Origin: Faecalibacterium sp. An121
GTDB taxonomy: Bacteria > Bacillota > Clostridia > Oscillospirales > Ruminococcaceae
Assembly (NCBI RefSeq): GCF_002160915.1
Contig: NZ_NFLM01000015.1
Location: 1 to 64,000, forward strand
DNA length: 64,000 bases
Direction: 5' to 3'
Below are positions 17,649 through 26,976 of the stretch, one piece after another. The notes under the pieces were generated by a model. That model was not told the DNA's origin. It saw only the letters and a list, made by a program, of their open reading frames with translations, and searched no databases. A program made the translations under genes and the position numbers. Every line of letters begins with the position of its first letter. Position 1 is the stretch's first letter.

Positions 17649-20600
17649 TTATACCTCCGTGTTATTGCTGACAATGTCGGCTTCCAAAACGTCCAGAGAT
17701 TCTCCGATAATATCGATGAAGGAACTGCGGCGGAGCCGGTATTTGTCCGTGGTTTCGGTGGGTTTGCTGAGAATGCCCATTTCAACCATTTCATCCATTA
17801 GGACTGTATATTCCTGCGGGCTCATATGGGCCAGGCAGTGGATTTCATAGATATCGGCCACCTCCATCACTTCCTCAACAGAAAAGCCCTGCCAATTGCC
17901 CGCCGTGCAGTCATCCTCGTGCAAATGATAGAGAACTGTGATGCACCGTGCAATCATGAAGTACCTGGGGTCCAGCTCCAGAGACCAGCGGAATTTATCC
18001 TTGATGCTCTTGTTCAGGTCTGCGGAATTCATGACAGCTCCCAGCTGCTCATCCTGGAGGGTAAAGGGGGGATTTCCGTTTGTCGCATGGTAGTATTTGG
18101 AATATTGGCCGGTCAGCGTCTCTACGAGGATGTAGCCAAAAAACTGAAGGATACCGGGGTAGTAATTTGTGTTGGTCAGAATGGTTTCCAAGTGAGGATA
18201 CTGGTCGATCTGAAAGCCCAAGTACCGCAGGGGTCTGGAGAGCAGCTGCATGGCATCGATGGGGGACAGGGGCGTGATGCACAAGGGGGTTCCCAGCTGG
18301 CCGAAGATGCCGTTGGCACGGGTGGCATTTTTGGCGCGGCAAACATTGTGAAGACCGGCGATGACAAATTTGAAGTTGTTTTTCGTTTCCCGCTTCAGGT
18401 CCACCAGAGGCTGGAGCTGCTGATACGAATCCTGGGCAATCGCGCCAAGAAAATCATCCACTTCGTCAATCAGAAGGTGCATGGATTTGATCTTGCCGGA
18501 CTGGAACAGAGCGCTGAGCTGAATGCACATCTCCCGGATAGTCTGGCATGGGGTCAGCGCAATAAAGTCTTTCGTCTTCCGGTTGATGTCGTAAATTAAA
18601 GTATCGACTACGTCGGCTTCAGCGCTTTTCCAGCGGATGGTGGAATAGATGGCAAAAGCATGATCCTGCGGCTTGGAGCAGCAGCTTTCTGCCCGCTCCA
18701 GCAGAGCAGTTTTGCCCAGCTGGCGGCCTCCGTAGACAACGCATGCACCGTTGGGGTCAATGATAGTGTTCAGTTCCCGGGTTCGGCCGCAAAACATTTC
18801 ATCTGCGGTAGAGCCTCCATCTCGCAGGAAGGGCTGGTAGGTGGTATAAGGCAGTGTACACTGCAGCAGGGCGGGCAGACGCTCAGTTTCCTGATATCTC
18901 GCCAGATAAAGAAAAAGAACTTGATCCACCAGCAAGAAGGAATTCCGCCCTGTTTTCTGGGTGTGGAAGATTTCTCCAATATACCGGCGCTGGGCGGTAT
19001 CAATGGGTAGGTCAATAAAGACCAGGGAGAGGCTCCCCAGATTCAGAGAAGTAACGGTGTCCACCAGCTGACGCTCTGTATAATTTCCATACAGGAAAAT
19101 GACATGAAGCGGTGACTTCATTTCGGTGCCAAAAGCGGCGATGGGGTGCAGATAATCTGCCAGCCCTTTGGCGGTGGGTTGGACGGTGACCTCCCAGATC
19201 TCCTCTTTTTTCCCTGTTTCTGCAGTGGCATTCATAGCCGTGATCCCGAGCCGGCACAGCAGCGCCTTTACCTGCTCGGGGGTGGCGGTATTTTTGCCAG
19301 TAGGCCAGCGAGAAATGAGGTCTTTGGTGTTTTCGCGGAGCCTGTTGGTCCATTCCTTGGGAAGTTGGGTCTCCAGATACCGCCAGCCAAATGTTTTCAG
19401 GGCCTTGCCTTTCCAGCGCTTGCATTCTTGAAACAGAGGGTTAAAGACATCAGGGCTGAGGAATTCTGCAAAGTAGTTGAAGTCAGGTGTGGCTGTGTAG
19501 TCCAGATCCCGCTGGCCGCTTTCATACCGGTTCAGGTACTCCTCAGTGACGGCAAAATTGTTCTCCTCTTCCAGCAGCTGTCTGGCCTTTTGAAGCAGAG
19601 GAGCGTCCGGATCGGCTTCCAGTTTGACCCGCAGGCGGTCGCTGAGCTCTTTTTTGCGGCCTTCTTCAAAACAGGAAAGCTGCTGCTTCAGGGCGCCCAG
19701 GAAGTTTCTCCAGCAGGCAAAATCTCCGATTTCATAGAAGTAGTCCTGGTATTGCTTCATCATGCCGGACAGGGTTTCCTTCTCGGTCTCGTTGATCCGG
19801 TAATAGGTGTACGCCAGCTCCAGCTCGTCGTTGAAATGTACGGTGTACAAATCGGCAGCTGCTGCCGCCTCCCTGATCTGTTCCTCGCAGACAGTGTACC
19901 GTTCGTCCTTGCTGTCCAGAAGCTGCCCCAGCATGACCAGCTGGCGCAGATTGTCCTTAAGGTCGGGCTGCTGGCCGGAAGTTTCGCCAAGGATTTCTGA
20001 CATGAGTTTATCTGCCGGCTGCCTGGGGCAGACAATATGGCGGAGTGCATTGCGCCAGAGCTCGTAGTACTTGATGCAGCTGAGGGAAAGATTGAGTTCA
20101 GGTGTTCCGGCAGGACTCAGGGAAAAGACACCGGTATAAAGCAAATCAGAATACAGCTTTAGCTGGGTGAGGGTTCCGGACAGATATTCTCTCATGTACT
20201 GGATAGACCAAGCCAGAACGCTGGCTGCCCTGGCATTTTTCCAGGAGGAGTCAGCCCAGAGCTGGTCAATCAGATGGAGGATTTGATTGCGCTGCGTCCG
20301 GAGCTGCTCGATTTCTTTCTGGCCCTTCATTCGGCTGCGGATATGTTCGGCCCACTTGATCATAATATCCAGCCGCTGCTGATACTGCCGGAGAGCCAGA
20401 TCCCGTGCATCGTATTCCAGTTTAAACCTGGTTTTGGAATTGGAAGAATTGATCTTGTCCCAAGCTTCATTCAAACGGTTTTCGATAGCCTCATTATGAA
20501 GGCTGTACCGATGGTCGTTCACGTCTACGCCGTAAAAGCTCAGCGCAAGATCGATCAGCTCCAGCGTGTCTTCGGGGGAATCATTGCTGGCAATGGATTC

Positions 20601-23006
20601 CATACACTGGTAGAGCTCGCTGCCAGGACCAAATTCTGTATTGTACAGAATAGGCAAAGCTTTCATCCTGGTTTTAGGCGGGTTGATGGTGAGGTTGGAG
20701 GCGGCGTCCCGGCGCAGGCCGTTTAAGAACCGCTCGCTTTCTGCTGCATCGCCAAGCAGAGAAATGACGGCAGGGGTAAAACCGCCGGCCCTGACGTGAA
20801 GTAATTGATTGAAAAGGGGCTTGAAAGCTTCCAGCCCCTCAAAAAGATCGCCTTTATTGAACCTGCTGAAATATTGCTCAGCCTGGCCTTTCAAGCCATA
20901 GTCATAAGCCATTGCCGGCGTCAACAGTGCATTCATGTAGGCTGCCAGTATGAAAGCAGGAATATCCTCCTGCTCGTTGGAGAATGCGGTGGAAAGGCAC
21001 TCGGAGCTATAGGTGTCTTCCCCTAAAAGCAGCCGTGTGGCCAGAGATAGCTGGCGGGAAAGCCGACTGCTGACAGGGCAGTTATCAACCTGTGCAGCAC
21101 CTTTGGCAAGCAGAGCTGCATTGACCATATCTGTAGAAAGAGTGGTGCGGTCGACAGGACCATCCAGGAGCTGGAAGATCACAGTGCAGAATTCCTGGTC
21201 GGTGGGGGTCCGCTGGAGAGCCAGAAGCCCCTCTGGAGTGAGCTGTTCCAGGCAAGGCTCCGGCGGGGTGCTGGGCAGACTGGGTTCAACATCCACCTGG
21301 GGCGCAGGTTCTTCCTGCGATAGAATAGGGGTATCGGTAGAAGCGGGCACGTAAGAGGTGGGAGTCGTGAGCGCTTCCCCGGAAGCGGCAGCAGCGGACT
21401 GTCCGGTTTCGGCCTCGGATAAAAAAGCGGCGCTGTTGTCAACAGAATCTAGGGGCTGGGGCTGCGGAGGCGCACTGCAGGAAGGATGGAGGGCGCAGAC
21501 GGTGTCTGTGCCGATGACAAAAATCTGACGGCAGGTTTTGGAGAGGGAATCCATCTGATCTGCCAGAGCCTGGGGAACAAGTAGAACGTCAGCGCTGGAT
21601 GCAACAGCATCCGAAAGGCTGGTGCAGAGGATGGCGATTTGCTGGATGCTGCCTTCAAAAACAAGCACTTGATACGAGGTGCCCTTCCATTTGATGGACT
21701 GGAGGAGAACATTATATGCGGCATTGGTCAAATGATCCTTCTGGATTACGAGGTAGTGTAGGAGGAGCTGGTTGTTTTTATAGAAGCAATCGGCTTGTTC
21801 CCGATTGACGCCTGCAGCCGCAGACAGGTTGATGTTGCCAATAGAAATGAAGAAGAGCTCTCTGGCCTGCCGAATGCGCTCCTTGTGCAGGCATTTGCAG
21901 GCATAATCTGACAGGCAGTAGAGCTCCTGGCCCTCTGCGTTCGCAAAACAAGCCAGATAGCCTTTGCTGGCCAACCCATCCACGGCGGCAAAAATGGCTT
22001 GCTTTTGATTGCTGTCAGGGTAGTCGAGACACACCGTGAACTGGGGGATCTGTTCTTTGGAGAGAACTCCCAGATTGGTAAACAGAGGGAGGATGATCCG
22101 GATCGCTCTGGCGCTTCTGGCCATCTTTTCAATTTCTTTTTTGAAGGAAGCGGCACTGGGGTTGCCGGTTTTGGCGTGATTTAAAACAGGGTAGCATATT
22201 CCATCCGCTTCGGCAGAGCCAGACAGTTCCTGTTCATTGCCGGAATCAGCGTTGTCTTGTGGCTCTGCGCCGGAGGAAAGGCTCAGGGCGGTAGGAACCT
22301 GGTCCGGCAAGATGCTATTCGCTGCCGGTTTAGCAGGATTCTGTGCTAGAACTTCTGTATCCGCGGCAATCGTTTGCGACTGAGAGGTAGAGGAGATGGT
22401 TTTCGGCACCTCCTGTGATGGAATATAATACTTCCCGCCGTTCAAACCCATTTGAATTTCCAGTTCGGGGAAGGCTTGCTGCACCTGTTTCATCAAGGCG
22501 ATTCCATCAGGGGTATACAGGTCGTTGCAGGACATGGCCTTCAGGAAGGATTCCGGTGCCTTTGCCTGGGGCAAAAGTTCTTCCAGATTGTCCAGGGTCA
22601 GCTGGTCCAAAAGGGCAGATGCCGCCGTCTGGTAGGGAACCAGCGCTTTTGCAAACGCTTCAATCAGAGACTGGACGCGGATGAATTTCGCAAGAACAGT
22701 CTGGGTGCGTTCCAGCTGCGCTTTCATCAATCTGGATTGACTCTCAGCTACAGCGTTGGCCAGTTCAGGGACAGAAGTCCCGTTGGGAAGCAGTTTGTCG
22801 TCGGAAAGTGCGACCTTGGCAACCTGATAGATTTCCTGATACTGATTTTGAAGTTGTTCCACAGAGTGATTCAGTTGGCCGATAGTTTCAGTGGAGGGGA
22901 CACGTCCTTCTTTTACAATCTCGAGAAGATTTACCAGATAGGTTTTAACTTGGTTGGATTGTGTATTAAATGCATCAATTAAACTTACAAGAGTGTTCCT
23001 TGACAC
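17649..23006 (-). CDS. Giant STAND-like ATPase (1785 residues)
   Basis: A very large modular ATPase. The GTG at 23006 is chosen because GGAAGGAG lies seven bases upstream. Residues 1-200 are helical, probably coiled coil. Two Ser/Ala/Pro/Gln-rich linkers (about 200-275 and 509-588) enclose a module (276-508) whose start looks like a winged helix. Residues 590-1290 are mostly helical. The C-terminal ATPase begins FCGRTREL (1405), with Walker A YGGRQLGKT (1425-1433) and Walker B LLIDEVDD (about 1511-1518), followed by a winged-helix tail. This resembles the STAND/archaeal-ATPase group used in signal-activated defence, but the ATPase sits at the C-terminus, unlike typical Avs proteins. No transmembrane segment is seen. 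Its partner is the HEPN-motif gene downstream. Confidence 0.7.
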   Translation of the reverse strand: MSRNTLVSLIDAFNTQSNQVKTYLVNLLEIVKEGRVPSTETIGQLNHSVEQLQNQYQEIYQVAKVALSDDKLLPNGTSVPELANAVAESQSRLMKAQLERTQTVLAKFIRVQSLIEAFAKALVPYQTAASALLDQLTLDNLEELLPQAKAPESFLKAMSCNDLYTPDGIALMKQVQQAFPELEIQMGLNGGKYYIPSQEVPKTISSTSQSQTIAADTEVLAQNPAKPAANSILPDQVPTALSLSSGAEPQDNADSGNEQELSGSAEADGICYPVLNHAKTGNPSAASFKKEIEKMARSARAIRIILPLFTNLGVLSKEQIPQFTVCLDYPDSNQKQAIFAAVDGLASKGYLACFANAEGQELYCLSDYACKCLHKERIRQARELFFISIGNINLSAAAGVNREQADCFYKNNQLLLHYLVIQKDHLTNAAYNVLLQSIKWKGTSYQVLVFEGSIQQIAILCTSLSDAVASSADVLLVPQALADQMDSLSKTCRQIFVIGTDTVCALHPSCSAPPQPQPLDSVDNSAAFLSEAETGQSAAAASGEALTTPTSYVPASTDTPILSQEEPAPQVDVEPSLPSTPPEPCLEQLTPEGLLALQRTPTDQEFCTVIFQLLDGPVDRTTLSTDMVNAALLAKGAAQVDNCPVSSRLSRQLSLATRLLLGEDTYSSECLSTAFSNEQEDIPAFILAAYMNALLTPAMAYDYGLKGQAEQYFSRFNKGDLFEGLEAFKPLFNQLLHVRAGGFTPAVISLLGDAAESERFLNGLRRDAASNLTINPPKTRMKALPILYNTEFGPGSELYQCMESIASNDSPEDTLELIDLALSFYGVDVNDHRYSLHNEAIENRLNEAWDKINSSNSKTRFKLEYDARDLALRQYQQRLDIMIKWAEHIRSRMKGQKEIEQLRTQRNQILHLIDQLWADSSWKNARAASVLAWSIQYMREYLSGTLTQLKLYSDLLYTGVFSLSPAGTPELNLSLSCIKYYELWRNALRHIVCPRQPADKLMSEILGETSGQQPDLKDNLRQLVMLGQLLDSKDERYTVCEEQIREAAAAADLYTVHFNDELELAYTYYRINETEKETLSGMMKQYQDYFYEIGDFACWRNFLGALKQQLSCFEEGRKKELSDRLRVKLEADPDAPLLQKARQLLEEENNFAVTEEYLNRYESGQRDLDYTATPDFNYFAEFLSPDVFNPLFQECKRWKGKALKTFGWRYLETQLPKEWTNRLRENTKDLISRWPTGKNTATPEQVKALLCRLGITAMNATAETGKKEEIWEVTVQPTAKGLADYLHPIAAFGTEMKSPLHVIFLYGNYTERQLVDTVTSLNLGSLSLVFIDLPIDTAQRRYIGEIFHTQKTGRNSFLLVDQVLFLYLARYQETERLPALLQCTLPYTTYQPFLRDGGSTADEMFCGRTRELNTIIDPNGACVVYGGRQLGKTALLERAESCCSKPQDHAFAIYSTIRWKSAEADVVDTLIYDINRKTKDFIALTPCQTIREMCIQLSALFQSGKIKSMHLLIDEVDDFLGAIAQDSYQQLQPLVDLKRETKNNFKFVIAGLHNVCRAKNATRANGIFGQLGTPLCITPLSPIDAMQLLSRPLRYLGFQIDQYPHLETILTNTNYYPGILQFFGYILVETLTGQYSKYYHATNGNPPFTLQDEQLGAVMNSADLNKSIKDKFRWSLELDPRYFMIARCITVLYHLHEDDCTAGNWQGFSVEEVMEVADIYEIHCLAHMSPQEYTVLMDEMVEMGILSKPTETTDKYRLRRSSFIDIIGESLDVLEADIVSNNTEV

Positions 23007-23507
23007 GTTCTTTCTCCTTCCAGTTATGAAATATGCATAATGTCTTCTGAAGATAATGCAATAGGGATTTAAGATGAGTCTGTAGCCCAAAACAATGGAT
23101 CTATTATTGCAAAATCGACCATATTTTACATTATTATACTTCCATTATAGGAATGATGCAAGAAGATTATCTGGATCGGGCAAAATGTTTTGATGACTTT
23201 AAATGGACGACAAGTGTAATGTGGTATCATTTGAAAATTGGATTTAATAAACTGGAAATTTGAAAAAATGGTGATGGAAAATATAGGCAATATTTTGTCT
23301 GGAAATTATCAAATAGCTGTCATTCATGGAAAGGTGCATCAAAGAAAAGAACAGTTATTATATTAGTCCCAAATCCTGCCGGGGAACCGATGTGGATGAT
23401 GAAGTTTTGAATCATGAAAAAAATGAAACTGTACGCGGTGAAAGGTGCATAGAATTCGATGCTCGCAGAAACAGCTGAATTCCAATTTTTTCCAGCATCA
23501 AAAGGCG
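23007..23507. other. Right-hand non-coding flank of E1
   Basis: This AT-rich stretch upstream of the ATPase gene should contain its promoter, but I find no pair of hexamers at good spacing. I see no gene. Confidence 0.4.
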
Positions 23508-23578
23508 CTGCACATTTTTGCACATTTTTTGCACATCGGAGAACTGGAAAATAGATGCACACAGGTGCAGACAGTGCA
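23508..23578. repeat. Right-end TGCACA repeats of E1
   Basis: CTGCACATTTTTGCACA and further TTGCACAT, ATGCACA and GTGCAG copies mirror the cluster at 3481-3556. They are probable arm sites for the E1 integrase, about 100 bases inside attR. Confidence 0.55.
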
Positions 23579-23676
23579 GAGAATACAACGGAAAAGAAGT
23601 TCTAAAATAACGGCAAAACGTGAGAAATTGCGAATCGTCGTAAAATTCGGAATGGATAAAAATTGCTTCTGGGTTC

Positions 23677-23724
23677 CTACGAATCAGTAGGCCGGGGGTT
23701 CGAGTCCCTTCCATCGCACCAAAA
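23677..23724 (+). repeat. attR of element E1 (orphan tRNA-Arg 3' half)
   Basis: Perfect 48-bp copy of 3385-3432. It contains only the anticodon loop through CCA, so it cannot make a tRNA. It marks the chromosomal side displaced by integration. Confidence 0.93.
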
Positions 23725-23726
23725 AT

Positions 23727-23759
23727 GCCGCAAGACCGAAAGGTTTTGCGGCTTTTTTG
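23727..23759 (+). terminator. Displaced terminator of tRNA-Arg
   Basis: GCCGCAAGACC pairs with GGTTTTGCGGC around GAAA, then TTTTTT. It follows the orphan tRNA half and was the tRNA-Arg terminator before E1 arrived. Confidence 0.8.
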
Positions 23760-23775
23760 TTTGTCCGCAAGCGCT

Positions 23776-23804
23776 TGCACGGTTTCTGCACGGTCGGTGC
23801 ACGG
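23776..23804. repeat. Arm-site cluster of a third, degraded element (E3)
   Basis: TGCACGG occurs three times at 11-base steps. The right end of E2 (43064-43092) has the same motif in the other orientation at the same spacing and with the same four-base spacers in swapped order. This points to a relative of E2 that once had an end here. Confidence 0.6.
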
Positions 23805-23849
23805 TCCAGGCTTTTGTGCCGGATCGCGCAGCGCGGTCGGGGTTCAGGG

Positions 23850-24041
23850 TGCGGGGGCAAAGCCGCCGGCATCGCCACCCAGGACGAGGTACAGGAGCTG
23901 GCCGGAGCGGCCGCGGCCTCCGGGATCCGCCTCACTGACCAAACGCCGGCGGGATGCACCGTCTACGCCGACCAGAGCCTGCTGCTGATCAACCTGATCG
24001 GCAACAGCATCAAATACGGCGTGCCCGGCGGACCGGCCTAT
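23850..24041 (+). pseudogene. Sensor histidine kinase fragment
   Basis: One frame reads QDEVQELAGAAAASGIRLTD, then ADQSLLLINLIGNSIKYGVP GG. The latter is the N box of a histidine-kinase ATPase domain. Nothing of the rest of the domain or of a sensor region is present, so this is a scrap of about 60 residues. Confidence 0.6.
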
Positions 24042-24130
24042 AAGTATGCCGCGCATCCCGAGCAAAAAGGCCCAGTGAGCCATGAAAAAAGGAACACTAA
24101 AAAGCTACATCGCACCTGTAAATTTCGCCC

Positions 24131-24313
24131 ATGGAACCTTGCAACCTGCCCCCCGGAACTGATACAATGGAATCGCTCACCCAAAACAATGCTGTCAAGT
24201 CTCCGAACTCTGACCCGACACAGCCTGAGCCGAAGGCTTGTGTCTACACGGTGGAGGAGGCGGCACAGATGCTGACCATCAGTCTGCGCTCTACCTACAA
24301 CCTGTGCCATGCT
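24131..24313 (+). pseudogene. Truncated excisionase gene
   Basis: The frame is closely similar to the E2 excisionase: both contain VTQNNAVKSPNSD or LTQNNAVKSPNSD, then KACVYTVEEVAQML or its near copy. Similarity stops after YNLC, before the DNA-recognition wing. The end was lost together with any integrase. It is part of the E3 remains. Confidence 0.75.
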
Positions 24314-25180
24314 GCCACCAGATCCCGCGACAGCAAGCAGGCACGCGATTCTTTACGATTTGTCCGTTTTCAAACAAAGCTCGCCGTAAGATAGCCGTAA
24401 TGCAATAGAACAACTCCAACCGACGAAAAAGGGACATGGTTATGAAAAGGATCCAATCATTGCATCGATTCCAGAAGGCCGTTCTGGCTTTGACTGCCGC
24501 TATGATGCTGCTTTTTACTGCTGTCTACCTCATGGCTGCCTCCCGAAAGGGCTTTCTTTACCAAAACGCGCTTCTCATCCCGCAACAGGCAGACGGCCGT
24601 ACGTTCTACATCGGGAAGATCCATGGAGAGCCGGCATGTTTTGCTGTTGAGGCAGATAAAACGGTGACATTTCAATACGGCGATCGGACCTACGGGCCCT
24701 ACACTGTTCGGGAGAATCCGGCTGCCATCCCACAGAATAGCGAGATGCGCACACAGATGACCGGCGTAGAACTTTACTGCGGTGAAAAGCTTCTTTTTTA
24801 TGGCGGCATAACAGATCTCAGCGGCCGTTTATTGCTTTATCATACAGATGGCAGTTTAGCAGATGCCGGCATTTCGGTAACCGTCAATGGCGGTGCGGAG
24901 AATATGATCACTATGGACGGCAGCGGGAATGGAATCGACCCTATGGAGCCTTCTGCTTACACCATCCTGGATTTGATGACCGGCCCCGAACTGACCCATA
25001 AAGGAGCCTGGCCTTTATGGGCCGGTGGGATATTGATCTGTGCGGCCACCATGGTTTCCGTTTTATTTGCAGACGAACTGTTCCGTTTCAATCTGGCCTT
25101 TCGTATCCGCGATGCAGACCGTGCGGAGCCATCCGAATGGGAAATAGCAGGCCGGTACATTTCCTGGGCGGTGCTGCCGG

Positions 25181-26537
25181 GGTAGTGTCAATAGTTTTTC
25201 GCAAATTGGTTTGCAATCTCTGGAAATAAATGAGGTCAGCTGGCAATAGAGGCGTCCTCCAGGGCAGCCTCCAAGTGCTTCATATTCATATACTTTTTGT
25301 TGCCCCATTGGGTTCCAACCACATGGCGCAGTCTGGCGCATACCAGCATGAGGGCAGAGTAGCCATCTGGGAAACTGCCCACCACTCGGGTACGGCGGCG
25401 AATCTCCCTATTCAGTCTCTCAATGACGTTGTTGGTGCGGATGCGAGTCCAATGCTCTGCTGGGAAATCGCAGTAGGTAAGCGTCTCTTCAATGCCATCC
25501 TCCACCTTCCTGGCAGCTTCTTTGAGCTTCATGGACCGCAGTTCTGCCACAACAGATTTGGCTTTTTCTCTGGCAGCTTTCTTGCTCTCCTGAGCATGGA
25601 TTGCTTTAAGCATTTTAGCCACCAGCTTTACCTTGGACCGGGGCGTTACAGAAAACACATTGCGGTAAAAGTGAACCGTACACCGCTGGTACTTAGCTTC
25701 CGGGAACACTTCTCCCACAGCCTCCAGCATGCCCATGCATTTATCTCCGACAACCAGCCTGACCCCATCCAGACCACGGCTTCGAAGCCACTGGAAGAAA
25801 CTGATCCAGCTAGCCTTGTCTTCTTTCATTCCCTCAGCAGCACCTAAAACCTCGCGGTATCCATCCTCGTTGACCGCAATCGCTACCAGAATCGCTACGT
25901 TTTCAAACTCTCCGCCCCAATTTCGGCGCAGGTAGATCCCATCCACATAGACATACGGATAATGTCCGCCCTGCAAAGGGCGATTGCGCCATTCCTCAAT
26001 GTGGACGTACGCTTTCTTATTCAGCTCACTAATCGTGGCCGGAGATACTTTGCTTCCCCAAAGAGCTTCGGTGATGTCTTCGACTCGCCGAACAGAAACG
26101 CCTGCCAGATACATCTCGATGAGGGCTTCTTCCACGCTGCTCTCACGACGGCGATATCTCTCAATGATAGCTGTCTCAAAAGAGATTCCTTTGAGTTTAG
26201 GAACTCTGAGTGTGACATCTCCAGATGAAGTGGTAAGATTGCGGCTGTAGTGACCACTGCGGTAGCCTTGGCGCTGCTCATTTCGCTCGTACCGGGCTGC
26301 CTGGGTAAGCTTTTCAGCTTCGGCCTCCAGCAGTTCGTTGAGTGTTTCCTCTACGCTGCCTCGGACCAATTCTTTGATCTGCCCCTTGATTACTTCCTCA
26401 TTTAGCTGTACAATTTTCTCGGACATGGTTTGCTGTCTCCTTTCAGAATGTGTGTCGCAACTTCATTCTACCAGAGACCTGCAAGCCATGTCTATTTTTA
26501 TTCCTTTTTCTTTTTGCGAAACTTATTGTACCTTATC
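25181..26537 (-). mobile_element. IS256-family insertion sequence, 1357 bp
   Basis: One transposase gene fills the element. The flanks carry the direct repeat GCTGCCGG (25173-25180 and 26538-26545), the 8-bp duplication expected for IS256. The outer 25 bases of each end match at about 16 positions, including a shared TTTCGCAAA nine bases long at the inner side. Confidence 0.9.
25236..26426 (-). CDS. IS256-family (Mutator-type) transposase
   Basis: A 396-residue DDE transposase of normal family length. Motifs include VDGIYLRRNWGG with the first Asp, LVVGDKCMGMLEAVGEVFPE with the second, CTVHFYRNV typical of the family, and NNVIERLNREIRRRTRVVG with the Glu. The frame is intact, so the element may still be active. 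It is read opposite to the gene it interrupts. Confidence 0.95.
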   Translation of the reverse strand: MSEKIVQLNEEVIKGQIKELVRGSVEETLNELLEAEAEKLTQAARYERNEQRQGYRSGHYSRNLTTSSGDVTLRVPKLKGISFETAIIERYRRRESSVEEALIEMYLAGVSVRRVEDITEALWGSKVSPATISELNKKAYVHIEEWRNRPLQGGHYPYVYVDGIYLRRNWGGEFENVAILVAIAVNEDGYREVLGAAEGMKEDKASWISFFQWLRSRGLDGVRLVVGDKCMGMLEAVGEVFPEAKYQRCTVHFYRNVFSVTPRSKVKLVAKMLKAIHAQESKKAAREKAKSVVAELRSMKLKEAARKVEDGIEETLTYCDFPAEHWTRIRTNNVIERLNREIRRRTRVVGSFPDGYSALMLVCARLRHVVGTQWGNKKYMNMKHLEAALEDASIAS

Positions 26538-26644
26538 GCTGCCGGTTGTAGCTTTGGCTCTCTTTATCGGAGGGCTCCAGTGAATATACCTTCTCACAAA
26601 GCGTCCCTATCCACATAGAGCCGTGCAGGCACCGTAAAACAGAA

Positions 26645-26682
26645 AAACCCACGAGAAATCTTACGATTTCTCGTGAGTTTTT
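26645..26682. terminator. Terminator at the old tRNA-Lys 3' end
   Basis: CACGAGAAATC pairs with GATTTCTCGTG around TTAC, with A and T runs outside. On the minus strand it would follow the displaced tRNA-Lys 3' half. Its core TCTTACGAT is shared with the terminators at 3433 and 43126, so it probably came with an earlier element (E3). Confidence 0.75.
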
Positions 26683-26726
26683 GGTGCGCTCGCGGGAACT
26701 CGAATCCCGGGCCCTCTGATTAAAAG
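26680..26726 (-). repeat. Distal att copy of E2 (orphan tRNA-Lys 3' half)
   Basis: Forty-seven bases match 43157-43203 with two differences. The two differences lie opposite each other in the T stem (a C-G pair here, T-A in the intact gene), so both versions fold. It covers the anticodon loop to the CCA end. Confidence 0.9.
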
Positions 26727-26866
26727 CGCAACCCGTGCGTCAATCATCCACCTTGGATTTCTCGATTTATCGCAATTTAATGACGTATCAACGCACGATA
26801 TTCAACTTTTTGTTTTGCATCAAAAGGCAGATTTTGCACCTGTTGCAACCAGTGTACAGCTCTGAA

Positions 26867-26896
26867 ACCGTGCAGATTCCGTGCAAAAACCGTGCA
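26867..26896. repeat. Left-end CCGTGCA repeats of E2
   Basis: CCGTGCA occurs three times at 11-base steps. The same motif and spacing occur at the right end (43064-43092). They are probable integrase arm sites. The gap 26584-26976 otherwise holds only the terminator and att copy described separately. Confidence 0.6.
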
Positions 26897-26976
26897 AGGT
26901 GTTTTTAGAAACTCCGAAGCAATTCACACACAAATGACTTGACGGCATTGTTTTGGGTGATAATCCTTTTATTAAA

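Larger units (their letters stand above)
3385..23724. mobile_element. Integrated mobilizable element E1
   Basis: About 20.3 kb between the two att copies. The backbone on the minus strand is integrase, excisionase-like HTH, P4-type helicase, relaxase and MobC. No type IV secretion genes are visible, so this is an integrative mobilizable rather than a self-conjugating element. Cargo from 9.8 to 23.0 kb consists of defence-type genes, several with lower GC than the host genes. Confidence 0.88.
24442..26583 (+). pseudogene. Membrane protein gene split by an IS256-type insertion
   Basis: The 5' part (24442-25180) and 3' part (26546-26583) join in frame once the insertion and one copy of its 8-bp duplication are removed. 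The rebuilt product has about 259 residues: an N-terminal membrane segment (AVLALTAAMMLLFTAVYLMA), an extracytoplasmic domain, then two more hydrophobic segments, the last restored by the join (WAVLPVVALALFIGGLQ). I do not recognise the family. The interrupted copy ends after VLPG and lacks the final membrane segment. Start 24442 has AAAAGGG eight bases upstream. Confidence 0.85.

Noticed and set aside
23677-23724. Second tRNA-Arg gene
   Set aside because: Only the anticodon loop to CCA is present; the 5' half is missing. It is an att copy.
26680-26726. Second tRNA-Lys gene
   Set aside because: Only the 3' half is present, directly at the element border.
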